Shown: positions 1-12,854, counted from the first letter of the stretch. The stretch is 64,000 bases of DNA from Porpolomopsis calyptriformis (GCA_951640195.1 OX621163.1:3906001-3970000), one strand, 5' to 3'. A program made the numbers and translations. The notes: generated by a model from the letters alone, not told the origin.

Positions 1-1911
1 TACAGCCGACCCCCCTAACCTACAGCACCAGCACAACGTGGAAACAATCGACTACAGTGGTGAAGCCATTTCTGCTCCTCGGGCCAGGAGTATGAGGAGA
101 ACTTAACCCATTCCGTCTTTGCTTTCCCTCCTTAACGAATACCCATGAAACTGCCTTAATTTGATGAGCGTTGCTTGAGAATAAACAAACGATTCAATCG
201 CCGTGTGTGCTAATCGATACGTACCATTTCAGCTTATTATTAATAAGGATTTTGCGGATGTTTTTTCCTGCACTAATCGGACCGGACATCTCATCCCTCT
301 TGTTACGTTACAGGGAGGTCAGAGATCCAGAGCTGTTCACCGCAATGTATAATTTCTTCCGTTGTAGCGCATTGCTGATCTATCCTCCTGCATCAAAAAT
401 GATGAGTTCTCAATCACGCAATCGTAAATGACACTCCTCACCCTGAACCTGCACTGGCTCCTCTCTAAGCACCTCAAGCTGATAGACTAAGAAACGCGAT
501 ATGTTAATCTCACCTTTCCTCATGACGTGAAGTGGATCTTCACCACTGGGAGCAACTGTACCCAGCCACTCTATTTGTTGGTGGGCTAAGTTGTGTGTAC
601 GAAATTAGGTGGATGTGTAGGCACGGGGTGGTTTGCCGTGATAATCCCGAGTCTACCGACCAAAACGGATGTCAGTTATGCGGACTCAGTAGAAATAGGA
701 GCACTGGCTAATTGAGTTCTGCACAGGGAAGATTGTTTGTCTTCTCCAAATGGTACACTCAATCGGAGATGATGTCTATGAGTTTCCCAGTCTGAAACCA
801 CGCGTTATATCACACACGCTCCAATCGGCACACATCTCTGGTAATTTAATTAGTTGTCGGGTCCAAAAATGCATGATAAAATGGAATTTGGGAAAAGCAC
901 AGTATCGAACCTGGTTCTAGCCATACAGTAAGTTTTGCACTAATTGAGGTACCGATCAGCTCGAAGATAAATTCCAGAAACCGAACGGAAATGATGGCTG
1001 TGGTGGTAGCCTGAGCGGATTTCTTTTGATTTACGTTTCATAGCCAGACAATCGGTGTTTGCAACCATTTGCTCCCGTCGAACTTCGACTGGCTTGGACT
1101 CGTGGTTCTCGCTTGGACTCGTGGTTCTATCGGAGATCTCTTATTCTGAACAAGATCAACCCTGGGGAACCCAGTATACCGGAAAGCAAGTACTCATCCT
1201 TATAGTATTTTTTCGTTTGCGTTAAAAGTTCTGACACCACATAGGTTGGCCACTCGACCAATTTATTGTAACAAAGTCGTACTCACTAACGGTGATTCAA
1301 GAGACATCACATTTCCCCAAATTGCTCAGACTCTGCCCCATCTGTCCACTTATAAGCACCCCATGAAGTTGCGTCGATTCCAATCAGACCGCGATAACTG
1401 ATTGATCAATCCTACAACAGATGAAGTGGGGGATGCCACTTTATATTCCCTCCCACCCTAAAAACACCATCAATGGCCATGCAAACTATCATGTCTCACC
1501 TCAAACTTGCGCCGCCTTCTCCCATTAGAAGGCAGGTACGAAAAAGTGGTGCGCTGCTGGCCGTGGGTACAATATCGGAGTTTACTATGGATGGCGAGTC
1601 AAGCAGGCTATCCCACAGATGGATTCAACCACCGGTTTAGGCCACTTAAGGGTGGTGAAGCCTTGTTCCGGAGAGCGAGAAATACGGAAGAAATGGAAGC
1701 CTTCAAGATTTTTAATCGATGGGAATCTCGGGGCTGACGGCGCTAATTCGTCTGGATTGAATGTATTTGTTCTTCCTCCATTCTTCTCGTGTTCACCTGA
1801 TAATGGCGACGCCAAAAGATCCCGCCGTGACAAGGTAAGTGCGCAGGGACTTTAACATTATTGCGCATTGATATAAGACCACTCTGCCAGCACTATTCAC
1901 TATTGCACCTT
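1..1911. other. No confident gene; short direct repeat
   Basis: I see no reading frame here that resembles a known protein. The longest open stretch (171-431 on +) has no ATG start and no recognisable domain. An 18-bp unit (GCTTGGACTCGTGGTTCT) occurs twice in direct order at 1092-1109 and 1111-1128. The last ~200 bases before 1912 probably contain the promoter and 5' leader of the next gene, but no clear TATA box was identified. Confidence 0.5.
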
Positions 1912-3548
1912 ATGTCGTCTCCTTCACAGAGGCAGGCTGAAACACCTCGTCGCAGTTCTCGTCCAAGAACTCTCCGCACCAGAGACGATCATATCTCCCC
2001 CTTAACTTCTCGCTCGTCGAATAGATTAAACTCAAGGCGCCAACAGCAATCACGCCATTCCGAGCAGGAACCAGTATCCCCTGCGAACGGAAGTGCGTAC
2101 TTTTTGCCCTTTACTTCTGTTTTCACTTATACTATCGTTAGATCCTCCATCGTCGCCAGATTCGTGCATCCAGCCAATTCAATATAGCGTGCCGTCTCCT
2201 TCTCCAGATGAGGAGGAAGATCACTTTTCGCTCCCTTGTTCCCAACCGGCAAGCATACTTTTGCCAGCCGTCAAATATGAACAAACTGTTTTTGAAGACA
2301 TTCTTGGTTGTCTCGTGGCCATCCAGGGTCCGTTCGATGTTTCTGTTGTGGACATCGCATTGTCTCTTGCCCAACCGTCTGAATTACCTCCTTTTTCTGC
2401 TGCCATCTCACCTCCCCACCCTTCCTTTATATCGCCTCCTGCCACTCCTGCTACTCCTGGTTCATCACTGCCTCCGGTTACTTTGACTCCTAGCGCAGTC
2501 TTCCTTGGACTGGATCGAAGTGCCATCAATCTCCGGGCATCTTTCTTAGTTGATGGCATACAGTTGGAACATACCCCAACCATTGGGGATCTCCTTCAAA
2601 CGGTTATTGCTCGAGAACAGTCAACACCCTCGAGGGTGCTTGCAAAGTTACCTTCTGATGACAAAACATGGGTCGCTACCTCCAAAGTCCCCATTGACAT
2701 CAAGAATGACGATTACCGTGATCCATCTACCCATTTCCGTGATGTAGGGAGTTTTAGAGTCATTTTTGATGACGTCAAGGATTCCCCTCGAATCGCACCG
2801 GCACCATTATCAGCTACCCTTCGCAGTTACCTCAGATCTGTGGAGTTACCCGAGGATAAACCACTTTTTGTCGTTTATGTCTACTGCGATGTCTGTAGGA
2901 TTTATATCGATCTCGTGCGTGCTTTACTGACTACCTCTCATAGAACTCGTCACCCTGTCCGGAAGCAGGCCCTGGGATGGCTTTATTGCCAACATCGCAA
3001 CATCCCACCAGGTACGTTGTCATCCATTCATCTGGAGTATCGAAATCTAACAAAATCAAAGGGCTACTTGGCTTACTCGGTTGTACCCCCAGTACGATGC
3101 TATCCTGGACGGACTCAAGCTTTCAAAATACGGGAAAGCGTATGTGCATTGCCAAAAATATCGAATCATCGACGCTATGGAGAAGGGCCAAGGAGAGGCA
3201 TACCACGATACAATCGTCCTGTGGGCACATGAAGTACCTAAGACATGGAAGAACACCATGGCTCGGTGCAAGCGGGCAGCCGCTGCATTAGCAAAGCTCG
3301 GCGAGCATTCCTCCAAGCAACCGTTGATGCCGGATCAGGATCATGTATTTCAATTATTCAAAGTCCTCCTCGGCGGTCCCATTCAGCTACTCGCATTTTC
3401 GCAGTTCATCCCCACTGAGGGTGTCACCAATCGCTCTTGGTTAGAGTGGCAAAAGCTGAAGGTAGAGAGCGAGGCCCTCAACATGACATCAAAGAAGCTC
3501 GAGGACTTGAGCAAAATGGTAGAGGCGTGGTTTCCGTCAAGCATCTAA
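1912..3548 (+). CDS. Unrecognised multi-exon protein upstream of integrase gene
   Basis: I do not recognise this protein. The start is the ATG at 1912. Exon 1 encodes a Ser/Arg/Gln-rich, probably disordered N-terminus and joins exon 2 through a clear intron at 2093-2141 (GTGCGT...TAG), which keeps the frame. Exon 2 has a Pro/Ser-rich stretch, then a compact region with alternating hydrophobic strands (about 2500-2890). A last intron at 3012-3092 (GTACGT...CAG) links a segment ending IATSHQ to YDAILDG. The final exon is Lys/Glu-rich and helical and ends at TAA 3546-3548. To connect exon 2 with the short exon before 3012, a further intron or a frame change is needed near 2890-2965; the best GT/AG pair (2895-2943) creates a stop, so this part is unresolved or mutated. 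The gene lies 433 bp upstream of, and on the same strand as, the integrase-core gene, so the two may be functionally linked, but that is inference only. Confidence 0.55.
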
Positions 3549-3981
3549 GTAGTTGAGCAAATGCGACATGTAGCCGCAATCAAAAGCTTGATGTTTCATA
3601 TTTTCTGTTGCGTAGTCTGAATAGACCGATTTTTGTTCTACTCATGATAATATCCTCTCAAACACCAATCACAACCAGCCCCGCAAACAGAGAAGCGAAA
3701 GCTCAATCATTCATCTCCATCATTTTGGGTGAAACAGCGTGAAGTTCTTCACCAGATAATGGTGGGGTGGCATATACGGACAGAACCCGCATCGCTTAGG
3801 CTTTATGTTGGTTTGTTCAATAACCAGTTATTCCAGAAGTATGGAATTCGGCTTATTACCTCAATGACTTTCTTACCGGAAATTATTTATTAATAATGGA
3901 TCAAACCGGGTTATAAAAAAAACGGCTTCATTACCCAAGGCCGTATCAAGCAAGGTAACAAGGTAAAACATCTTTGCACTT
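3549..3981. other. Intergenic spacer between two co-oriented genes
   Basis: No reading frame of note. The spacer is moderately AT-rich and should hold the terminator of the preceding gene and the promoter of the integrase-core gene. No inverted repeat or target duplication was recognised here that would mark a transposon edge. Confidence 0.4.
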
Positions 3982-5806
3982 ATGGACCAACGACTCTCGA
4001 ACTTTCGGGCTGCATATCACCTAGCGGAACGAGTGAGGATTTCTATCCAAAGTCATGCCGGAGACATTGCCCTTCTACGGTCTCAATCGGAATTTGCTCA
4101 AAGATTCTTGAGCGCTGCAGAAAGAGTCATCTCATCTCTTTTAATCTTCACCAGTTTCAACTAACATCGACCCTCAGAACATTCAGATATTTTCCAACGC
4201 CGAGTACGAGACTCTCCGTAAAAGTATTGCCACAATGGTTGAGGCTCTGGGATTGGCGTTTAATCAAGTTAGAGATCCTGTCGATGACCCTGCACTGAGG
4301 GTTCTGGAGCAGAGACGCTCCGGGGGACGAGGTCGACCTTACTGGGACTTTGATCCAAGGTTTTTGGAGTTTGCCCTACAGCTCCGTGGGCCGGCACAGC
4401 TTGCGAACTTCTTTGGGTGCAGTGCTCGAACTGTACGCCAAAGAGCTTTGGAGTATGGCCTTAGTGAACCGGGAGAACCGCTATATCAGGACTTGCCCCA
4501 GGATGATGGAACTGTGAGACGATTTTGGCCTGGTACTACCAGACACACCCATATGTCTCGAATCTCTGATGATGAATTGGACCGAGAAATGGCACAACTT
4601 CTTCAACGCTTCCCATCTTTTGGCCGCCGGCTGATCAAGGGGTACTTCCAAGCTAAAGGCCTGCATATTTCTCGTCGTAGGATAACGGAGTCATATCTGC
4701 GAGTCCACGGTCCCCCTTCTATCTTCAGTCGCCGGCCGATTGAACGAAGGTCATATTATGTTCCCGGACCTAACTCCCTCTGGCACCATGATGGCCAGCA
4801 CGGTTTGTCTTTCCACTTCCCATTGTTGGCTGAGCTTATTACGATTCTAGGGCTCATCCGGTACAAGCTTGTCACCCATCTTTTCATCGACGGGAAAAGC
4901 AGGTTTATCACAGGCGCTCAAACACATAACAACAATCGCGCAGCTACAGTTCTGAATCTGTTCCAAGATGCAATGCGTCACGGCGTCCCTAGGCGAGTGC
5001 GAGGTGACCACGGAACAGAAAATATTGAAGTTGCGAAGTGGATGGAGGCTAAGAACGGGGTAGGATCTTACATTTGGGGACGGTAAGTCTTTCGATGTCA
5101 AACCATGACTTGTCTCACCTGGATGTGCAGAAGCGTCCACAATACTCGGGTAGAACGCGTTTGGTTTGACTTCACTCAAGGTGTCGGTGCTAAGTGGAAG
5201 ACATTTTTCGAAGATCTCGAGTTGTATCATGGCCTTGACCCACATCTTCCTGGGCATATCTGGCTGATACATTGGTTGTTTTATGACTCTATCAACGACG
5301 ATCTTTCCCTCTGGGTGGATTCCTGGAACAGCCACAAGGTCACCCTCAAAGGAGAGGCAGACCGATCACCACGCGATATGTATCTTTTTGGAATGATCGA
5401 AAACGGTCCCCGTGGAATCCAACATTTACTCGGCTCTCCAACAGATATCAACGAAGACGATATAGATAGTCCCATGGGTGGCTATGGTGTCGATTGGGAA
5501 ATTGCAGAGAACCCTGCTTTACTTCGTCATTTTCTTGAACATAATGGTGACGACTGGGATGAACGAGAGAATCCTTTCGATATCAATCGACTTCCTGTCC
5601 GTATGTCGGAAGTCATTTGTGAAGTGGATGATCCACACCTTCCAGATCGCTTTGTGCGGGAATTACAAGCAGGGTTACAGGGGTATCTGGGCGTCTCCTT
5701 TACACCTCAGGACATGAATACCCGGTGCTCATTATGGCAGAATGCCTTGCAGTTTTGTACGAGTTTATTTAGCGAGATATGTAGAGTACATCGAAATGAA
5801 TCATAG
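3982..5806 (+). CDS. Integrase-core (DDE, rve-like) domain protein
   Basis: This is a member of the eukaryotic integrase-core family whose catalytic domain resembles retroviral/Ginger-type integrases but which occurs as a free-standing gene in many Agaricomycetes and in fish and corals. Proposed exons are 3982-4125, 4178-4802, 4851-5082 and 5131-5806, giving about 558 residues. The 48-nt piece 4803-4850 is open in frame but has GT...CTAG ends; removing it joins DGQHG to LIRYKLV, which matches the family, so I treat it as an intron. An N-terminal helical region is followed by an HTH-like segment (NFFGCSARTVRQRA). The likely triad is Asp in WHHDGQHG (about residue 253), Asp in RGDHGTEN (about 309) and Glu in HNTRVERVW (about 342), all present. 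The first donor (GTCATCT) is weak, so the exon 1 junction is less certain. No flanking terminal repeats were found, so whether the gene is mobile or domesticated is open. Confidence 0.8.
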
Positions 5807-6014
5807 AGTCATTGAGTGACCCCACAACATGGGTTTCGTAACGAGGCCCTGTTCAGTAACATAGCAATGCCAGCTTTTTGGCGCTAGGCTGGCAGGCCTG
5901 GATTCAGTCGGTTCATCCTGGTTCACAGATATGTATGATGAAAACGGCGAGTAATATACTGTTTTACAGTCAAGTTGACTTTCCGACAGTCACGGGCTTG
6001 ACGCAGGCTTATTC
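5807..6014. promoter_or_regulatory. Short spacer upstream of kinase gene
   Basis: These 208 bases separate the integrase-core stop from the kinase start and must contain the kinase promoter. No defined element was recognised. Confidence 0.3.
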
Positions 6015-8532
6015 ATGTCTCACCAAGAGATTCCTCCCGAAAGATTCTATTCCTCTCCGATAAAACCCCTCCCCAGTCGTGCCCAAACACCCCCTGCTCG
6101 ACCACCCAGAGCGCACAGCACACCCATAAAAGCAAGGTCAGCGGGTTTTCGGTCGTTCTCCTCCAATGCCGTCAGACGCCATCAGGCTTTCCTTCAACTG
6201 GCCCGAGAAACCGATGGTCGATTCCTTGGCCCCATGCCGCTTCACGATTTCATGGCTCATTACTTGCCTCCATCGAAGCCAATGCCAGCAGACCTCATCC
6301 CTCACGACTTGTTCGCGATTTTGACTAAAACCGAACCTCAAATGTACGAGAAAATTGTAAGTAATTAACGAAGAAGTCCTTTAACTGACCACTCATGCGG
6401 TATCGTTTAGATTGATGCCTTTCAACTGCTCTCATCCATCAAATTCGTGAAGACTTCGGAAAATCCTGACAACTCCTGCGATGAAATGCGACCCGACATT
6501 GCTGCGTATCCCAAAGGAATGCACAACCCAGATCAAATAACCGACTTCTCAATGATGGATATGTGGATCGAAGTCAAGCCAACCCCAGCATACGATCCTT
6601 TCACAGATGCTGCCCCCTGTAACGAGAAGCCACACAAGACCCACAAGACCTCTCAATCCCACAAAGAGAAATCGCGCCAAGTTCATGGTCTCCCCTCGGC
6701 TTCTGGTCCTAGCGTCATCCATAAACAACGTCCATGGTTTCATCGCAAGTCCATATACGCGCAACAAACGCAAGGACAACTTGTCGCCTATGCCAATGCA
6801 GTATTTGCAAGACAATTCAGAACACGATTGTTTTCGGTGCTGATCTGTCGTCACTATGCGCGTATTATCCTATGGGATCACTCGTGTGCGGTCGTGACGG
6901 AGAGTTTCAATTACATTCAGCATCCCACAAAACTTGCCGAATTCTTTTGGCGATATAACTTGCTTTCGTCGGATATGCGTGGCTACGACCCATCCATCAC
7001 AACTCCCAATACCGACGAAGTAAATGATGCCAAGGGAGCCCTGCACATCGAAGACACCGATGCCACCTTTGTCAAACTCTCAGTTCCTGAAGACACAGAA
7101 GCGGGTGCGTTCTATATTGCCCAGACACCCTCGTATACGCGGCGGTCGCCCATGGGAAGATGTACACGAGGCTTCACTGCTTATGATGTAGCGAACGACA
7201 AAGTTGTCTGGATCAAAGACTACTGGCGGATCAACAGACCAGGTATGGAAAAGGAGGGGGATATTTATAGGGATCTCCACCGCCATCATGTCCCACATAT
7301 TCCCAAGTTTGAAAGAGGAGGCGACATCACGAGCAGTGTGCTCTGCACGACATCTAATCACCAGTGGATGAACCAACCCTGGGCTTGTCGTATGCAGGAT
7401 ATAACGACGTACTCACTTTACAGGCTGGTACTAGGTGAAGTTGGCATAAGCCTGACGTTGTTTGAATCATCTTGGGAATACGTCAATGCTATCGCCGATG
7501 CTGTTGAAGGTAAATAAGTGTGCTCCTTCTCTGTACAAAAATTGTTTGATTTATCACACCGTAGCTCACTGGGTGGCGTACGATCGAGCCAAAATACTCC
7601 ACTGTGACATCAGCGTCGGCAATGTCCTCCTCACGGCTGATCGAAAGAATGGCTTGTTAATCGACTGGGAACTCTGCAAGCGAGTACCACCTTCTCGTAC
7701 ACCGATGCCTCCCCTAGAGGACAGAAGCCATGGAGAAGTTGGAACAAGCTCGCGGGCAACTCACACTGACCAGCAAGCAGATGCTTCTGTCCTACCTGCA
7801 CTTGGTTCCGGGATAGATATCGCGACACAGACAATCATCAGACAACCTGATCGCACTGCAAGTTCTTCTGCTCCTTCTTTATCCTCATACTCATCCGCTA
7901 TGCAGGGCACTTGGCAGTTTATCTCCGTGCGCTTACTCATGGAACCAGGAGGAGAGCACCAACTGCAGGACGACTTGGAGTCGTTCTTCTGGGTGCTGCT
8001 ATGGGTCTCTTTGCGGTATACTCGCCACAACCAGTCGCCCGAGAAACTTGACAATCTTCTGGCGGCTTTCGATGAAGTATTCTATGAGTCAAACGAGGGT
8101 GGAGTGAGGAAGCGTAATATGCTCCTTGCACGGGAAGTTCCTGAATATGTGCACTTTCTCAACAAGGTGCTCGACAAGTCCTTCGCCGAGCTCAATGATA
8201 TGTTTGCTGTCCGTTACAAGAAGCCGCCCGGTGATGTTGAGAAGGCTGCTTATGACGTCTTGATCACCTCATTTTCACAAGACCATGCTGTCATCCAGAC
8301 GCACCCCATCTATCTTTACGAACGGTACAAGGGACTCCTGGGCTCATCGCTCTTCATGCTCGAACTGCTCAAGGGGGTTGTCCAAGACCGGTCATCTTGG
8401 CCCAGAGATGACAAAGCGACGAGGCAGGTGTTTGGCAGCAGTCTCCTCACAGAAAGGAAGTGCAAGAGTGATTTGGATAGGATCGAAAGCGCCCAAACAT
8501 TTCAGTCGAAAAAGTATGGCGGAAGAGGATGA
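6015..8532 (+). CDS. FunK1-type fungal protein kinase
   Basis: This is a protein of the FunK1 kinase family, which is strongly expanded in Agaricomycetes; substrates are generally unknown. Exons are 6015-6356, 6411-7509 and 7565-8532. Both introns (54 and 55 nt, GTAAGT...TTTAG and GTAAAT...GTAG) fit the frame and give 802 residues. The N-terminus is Pro/Ser-rich. The nucleotide-binding lobe includes VVWIKDYWRI with the probable ATP-binding Lys near residue 383 and a following Glu in EGDIYRDL. The catalytic loop is HCDISVGN (Asp about 495), with Cys replacing the usual Arg of HRD. The metal-binding motif is IDWELC (Asp about 514), the usual FunK1 variant of DFG. A Ser/Pro/Gln-rich insert separates this from GTWQFISVRLL in the activation-segment region. 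The C-lobe ends with a long helical tail. Stop is TGA at 8530-8532. It looks intact and is the most ordinary host gene in the window. Confidence 0.9.
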
Positions 8533-9269
8533 GAACCAACGCGGCGATTATGATCGTGAAGACGACGAAGAAATGTGAAATAGTTTCGGGTATAGAATGG
8601 GTGGTGTTGTTGCATAAATTGCCAGTAGTATGAGTCGATACAGTAGATGGCAGCTCTAGTCCGATACGAATTCACAAGTAAAGAAGTAGAGCTAAGGCTT
8701 TGTAAACAATACACAAAAATTTGTTACTTCTTTTACACATCAGCAAACCACTGTGGGAAGTAATTTCATTCAAAATCAGTGTCTAATATCACTGCTTTTT
8801 AGTACAGTAACACTCTGAAAACCAGTGAATGACTGAAAAATATTAGTGATATTTGTCACTGAATAGGTCATTTTCATGTCTGAAAAACAGTGACATTGGT
8901 ACTGAATTATAGCACTTTAACAAATGATTTTATTAATAAGTGTTGTGTGCACTAATGTTAAATGTTGAGTGCACTGATTTCAAATGTCAAGTGCACTGAG
9001 TTTTCAGACTTATTAATAAAAAACATCTACATCAGTAAAACCATGTGTTGTTCATGTTTGGCTCATAGATGTAAGTGAAAATCCATAGATGTCATAGCTA
9101 GCCATAGCCAGCTATAGTGATGGCCTTGTCATACAGCACATCAAAGCACTTCATAGACTTCTGCCCTCCATATAGCAAGCTGCTGAATTACATGGGCATG
9201 TAAAGTAGTACTACTATTTAATAGGTCAACAGGTTAACTTCGGTTCACAAATTGCCAAACAGCTATTCA
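8533..9269. repeat. AT-rich flank of Plavaka element with 22-bp repeats
   Basis: No gene. The stretch is AT-rich and dense in CACTG/CAGTG words. Three copies of a unit containing GTGCACT are spaced exactly 22 bp apart (GTGCACT at 8947, 8969 and 8991). Such short repeats are common just inside the ends of CACTA-like transposons, so this may be the subterminal region of the decayed Plavaka element whose coding part ends at about 9270. The exact terminus was not located. Confidence 0.4.
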
Positions 9270-12200
9270 TTGTTTAAGGAATAATATAATGCTTTACTAA
9301 AATATTTGTTCATATAAAACTCTGCACTATATTCCAGACTGCTTTCCTTCATCAATCGTGGGTCAGCAGTATGAAAAAAATGAGGAATAAGATCAGCTTG
9401 CACCCTCAAATAAGTCAGAGGAATCACATCACCCATGCATGTACCATCAGTGTGATTACTTCATTTCAGGACATACATTTGTGTGGTGTGCTCAGGGCAA
9501 CAGTTACGTCAGTACTCTGATATAAGTTGTGGCACAATATTAAAGCATTGTACATATATAAGAAAGGAGTCAAATGGGGTATGAAACTGAGATTTGGTGG
9601 GGGAAACGGGATGCATGATGAGTTGGATCTGTACCACAGAATGCCCTTTGTCCAATTGTCTGAGTCAATTTGAGAACTGTTCTCAAGAGAGTGGCAGCCT
9701 TACCAGACATTCCACTTTGTGGCCATATTATACTGGGATTAGCATTTGCAATCACAGCATCATAGTAACCAAGGGGCCAGTTGGGTGAGGGCAGGTTAGC
9801 ATTCAGCATTTCCAGTAGTAATATAATGTCTAGGCAGTGGTGATCTTTCCCCTGCATCCTTACACTTGACCACACATCTAGTTCACAGAAAGGGAGAGGA
9901 AGGTTGGTTACTGAACAATGGCCTCCAATGGCATGGAAAGATTGTCTATCATGCTTAAGATGCATAAGAAAGTGAGAAAGGGCAGATGCAAGATTGGGGA
10001 TTCCAAATTTGATGGAGACATCACTTATCAACATTTTTTTGAATGTTGGATCCCAGGTTAAATGGAATGCGGTTGAGTTAGTATGGAAGGTTCAAGGGGG
10101 GAAAGGAGTGGTTGCAGAAGGGTGAGAGGGCAATTGGAAATAGTTTGTAGAAACTTGATGGGATTTGATGACACTTGAGACAGCAGTTGGAAGTGAGGAT
10201 ATCATGTCGATAGTGTGAAGATCTGGTGGATCCCTGCTCCCATCAAAGCAGGCATCTGGCCCATTACACATCCCCAGAGTCATCCCAATGTTGCTTTGTG
10301 AATCACAGATAGAAGTTGCAAGATCGAATTGTCAGCACTTATCTTCCCAATCAAGGGTATGGCATATAGTGTCCTCATGATGCTAATTGTTGCCAGATTG
10401 ACCTAGATCTTTGATGACAGCAATGTGTGCATGTTCTGTAACATCAGCACTCCACTGGACAGTGACGCTGTTAGCCTTGATGTTTGGGGTGGTACTCTGC
10501 ATAAACTCTAGCTTCAGTATGTGCCAGTTCTCTATCAGCTTTTTACCTTTCCCTATACAAGCACCAGACTCAAGGATTGCATGCTTGTGGCTATGAAACT
10601 CGTGTAAAGCGGACTGAATTTTAGTGCAAATATGATCATTGACCACAGGCACTTGAGCAAGATATTGGAAGTCCATTAGTGCATGAATAGTGGTGACAAA
10701 ATCATTTGGCACTTTGCCAGCTATAACACCCATGATGTATCATTGGATGTTTCGATGATCCCATCCTGTCACTTGCTTCATCTTCAAGATCCCTTCTTTG
10801 AAGTGCCTGAAGCCAGTGTGTGGTTGGAGAATGGAAAACCGAAAGTCAATTTCATGTTCACCAAGGACATGGATACACCACTTCACATCATGGTCCCAGA
10901 ATTGTTTGTGCCAGTGATGAAGCAGTTCAGGGGGGGAAAAGATCAATGGATCAGCCAATGCCCAGTCTCTCCAAAACAGAAGATGTATGCCATTGAGTTG
11001 GACTTTCTTTGCCACACAGATGTAACCTTTAATATCTTCAGTTGGGTTAATCGATGAAGTCAGGGTGTGAAGTTTTATTAGCATGTTGGATGCTATTCAG
11101 GGGAGATGTTGGTACAGGTCACTAAACTCCTTGTATATGACCAGTGTAAGATATGAGGTTTTCCCACTAACCCTAGCAAGCATTGCTACTTGGGGGTATT
11201 GGCAATATAAGCTGTGAGAGGGGTGAAACAAAATCAGGAAAAGCCACAAGTGTTGTCCATCATGATGCCTAATTTTGCAGCAGCCTTCAGAGGTGATAGA
11301 ATAAAGTCAAGGCATTCATGGATGAGGTGGTTTTCTAAAACACCTTAGAGCACCTTATCCTTCTCAATGAACTTAGGGATAGGGAGAAGGGCAAGGAGTT
11401 GGAAAGCGTGGTGTGAACCCTTGGAATGATATTCCATTTTGATGTTAGCCAGACTGATCAAAAGTAGGTGTGCAAGCCGATCACCTGTCATGACTGATAT
11501 ATTGGTTTTATCTGATGACAAGATTGTTCCAAGAAGGGTGGCTCCAGGTGGGAGTTGTTCTTTTGAAATTGAAGATGAGTGGAACAACCAAATAATACAT
11601 AAGAAAATATATCACCTGCATTTTCTAAGTAGCATCGCCTGACATCCATTCACTGTAGATCTGCACTAGTCTCTCAGGTGTTGTGAATTGATGATATAGG
11701 GAGAACTCTATATCATCAGCAGAGAGTGGAGAGTTGAGCAATGATTCTAAACACTCAATGGGATCACAGTAGTAGAGCTGGATTGGTGACTTTGTTGGAT
11801 GAGTCATCTTCCATGGTTTAGCTTGCCATTTTGGACCTGCCAGAAGGAGCTCAGCTTGGCCCCTCAATTCCTTGGCTGTTTGAAAAGAGAGCAGTAACTC
11901 AGAGATCTGAAAATAATGTTTGCAATGTGGATAGTGGTTAGAAATAACAATTTACATACTAGCTCAAGCAATAAGAACTTGTCAATTTGTACCATGCTCA
12001 TTCCCGAAGAAAGCAGGAATAATGACAATTTCCATTCTTTCTGTGATGCAAATGGGTAATAGACATTATTGTGCCATTTGTCAGAGTGCTGATCATGGTC
12101 AAACTTATCCATGAATGTGAGGCTGGAAGTAAATGTAACTGCTGCCCCAGGGAAGTCATCACATACTGGTGTTATGGGATAGGGATTTTCAACAGGACCA

Positions 12201-12406
12201 CTCTCAAAAGACCCTTCAAATGGTCCCTCAAATGCTTGGAAGTCAGTGCAATCATTGCTCATTGCATTTGCAGAAGAATGATTGATGGTTGATGGAATAG
12301 ATATCAACAGTGGAAGATGTTGCAGATCTGTAAATAGGTTGCTGGAGAGGTTTCCACAAAGCAATAACAGTTGGCTGAGATGGCAAGTGACATTAGAGTG
12401 AGATGT
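9270..12406 (-). pseudogene. Plavaka (CACTA-like) transposase, main part, degenerate
   Basis: This is a relic of a Plavaka-family DNA transposase, typical of Agaricomycetes. Read on -, conserved blocks appear in the correct order: a DNA-binding and linker region (12400-11870), GATLLGTILSSDKT (about 11530), a block matching LDFILSPLKAAAKLGIM (about 11300), VQLNGIHLLFWRDWALADP (about 11000), HHWHKQFWDHDVKWC, DFRFSILQPHTGFRHF (about 10820), FVTTIHALMDFQYLAQVP (about 10680), NWHILKLEFMQS (about 10520), VQWSADVTEHAHI, then the C-terminal DUF6830-like part with HAIGGH (about 9920) and GDVIPLTYLRVQADLIPHF to NKYFSKALYYSL (about 9440-9280). Several stops and frame changes break it, so it is inactive. 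The first codons lie at 19102-19139, on the far side of gypsy element A, which split the gene. The last five bases of this segment (12402-12406, GATGT) are the target-site copy. Confidence 0.88.
12402..12406. repeat. Target-site duplication, element A, left copy
   Basis: GATGT directly abuts the TGTTATG end of the left LTR and is identical to the five bases after the right LTR (19102-19106). Confidence 0.95.
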
Positions 12407-12773
12407 TGTTATGATTCGGTAGTCGAAGGCTTTACTTCTCACGTTGGAGGGGCTGATGAGGAAATGGAATTCAACTAAAGAGTGAGGGAGCTAACTAGGA
12501 ATCGAACTTAACCTACTGACTAGAGGTCAGGCTTTATATACTAACTACCTGAGTCGGCATGAGTCAGTCGTATAGATGATTACAAAGCGCAAAACGGAAT
12601 GTGACTAGTGAAGAGTCACGAAAAGAATAACGGAAACAGAATGTGACTCGTGAAGAGTCAGAAAGAAGGTACATGTGACTAGTCTCTATATATAAAGCAG
12701 TAAAGCGGAAGGGTAAACGGAATAAAGATTAATCAAGTATGACTAAAAGAAAAAGGAAAAAGTATCCGTGACA
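12407..12773 (-). repeat. Element A 3' LTR
   Basis: 367 bp, with ends TGTTATG... and ...GTGACA as read on + (TGTCAC...CATAACA on -). It aligns over its whole length without gaps to 18735-19101. The minus-strand sequence just before it (12774 onward, GGTGTA) is the putative polypurine tract region, GATGTGGGTGTA. Confidence 0.95.
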
Positions 12774-12854
12774 TACACCCACATCAAAAGGAATTTCGTC
12801 CCAAAATTCGAGGTGGCCTTCGAAAGTGTCGATGGGTGCGGAGGAGGGGAAGGA

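Noticed and set aside
171..431. 86-residue open frame on + near the window start
   Set aside because: It lacks an ATG start, has no domain or homolog I can recall and no supporting splice sites; likely chance.
2895..2943. 49-nt intron in the 1912-3548 gene
   Set aside because: It has good GTAGGA...TAG ends and a CTGAC branch-like site, but joining the exons creates TAA; left unresolved rather than asserted.
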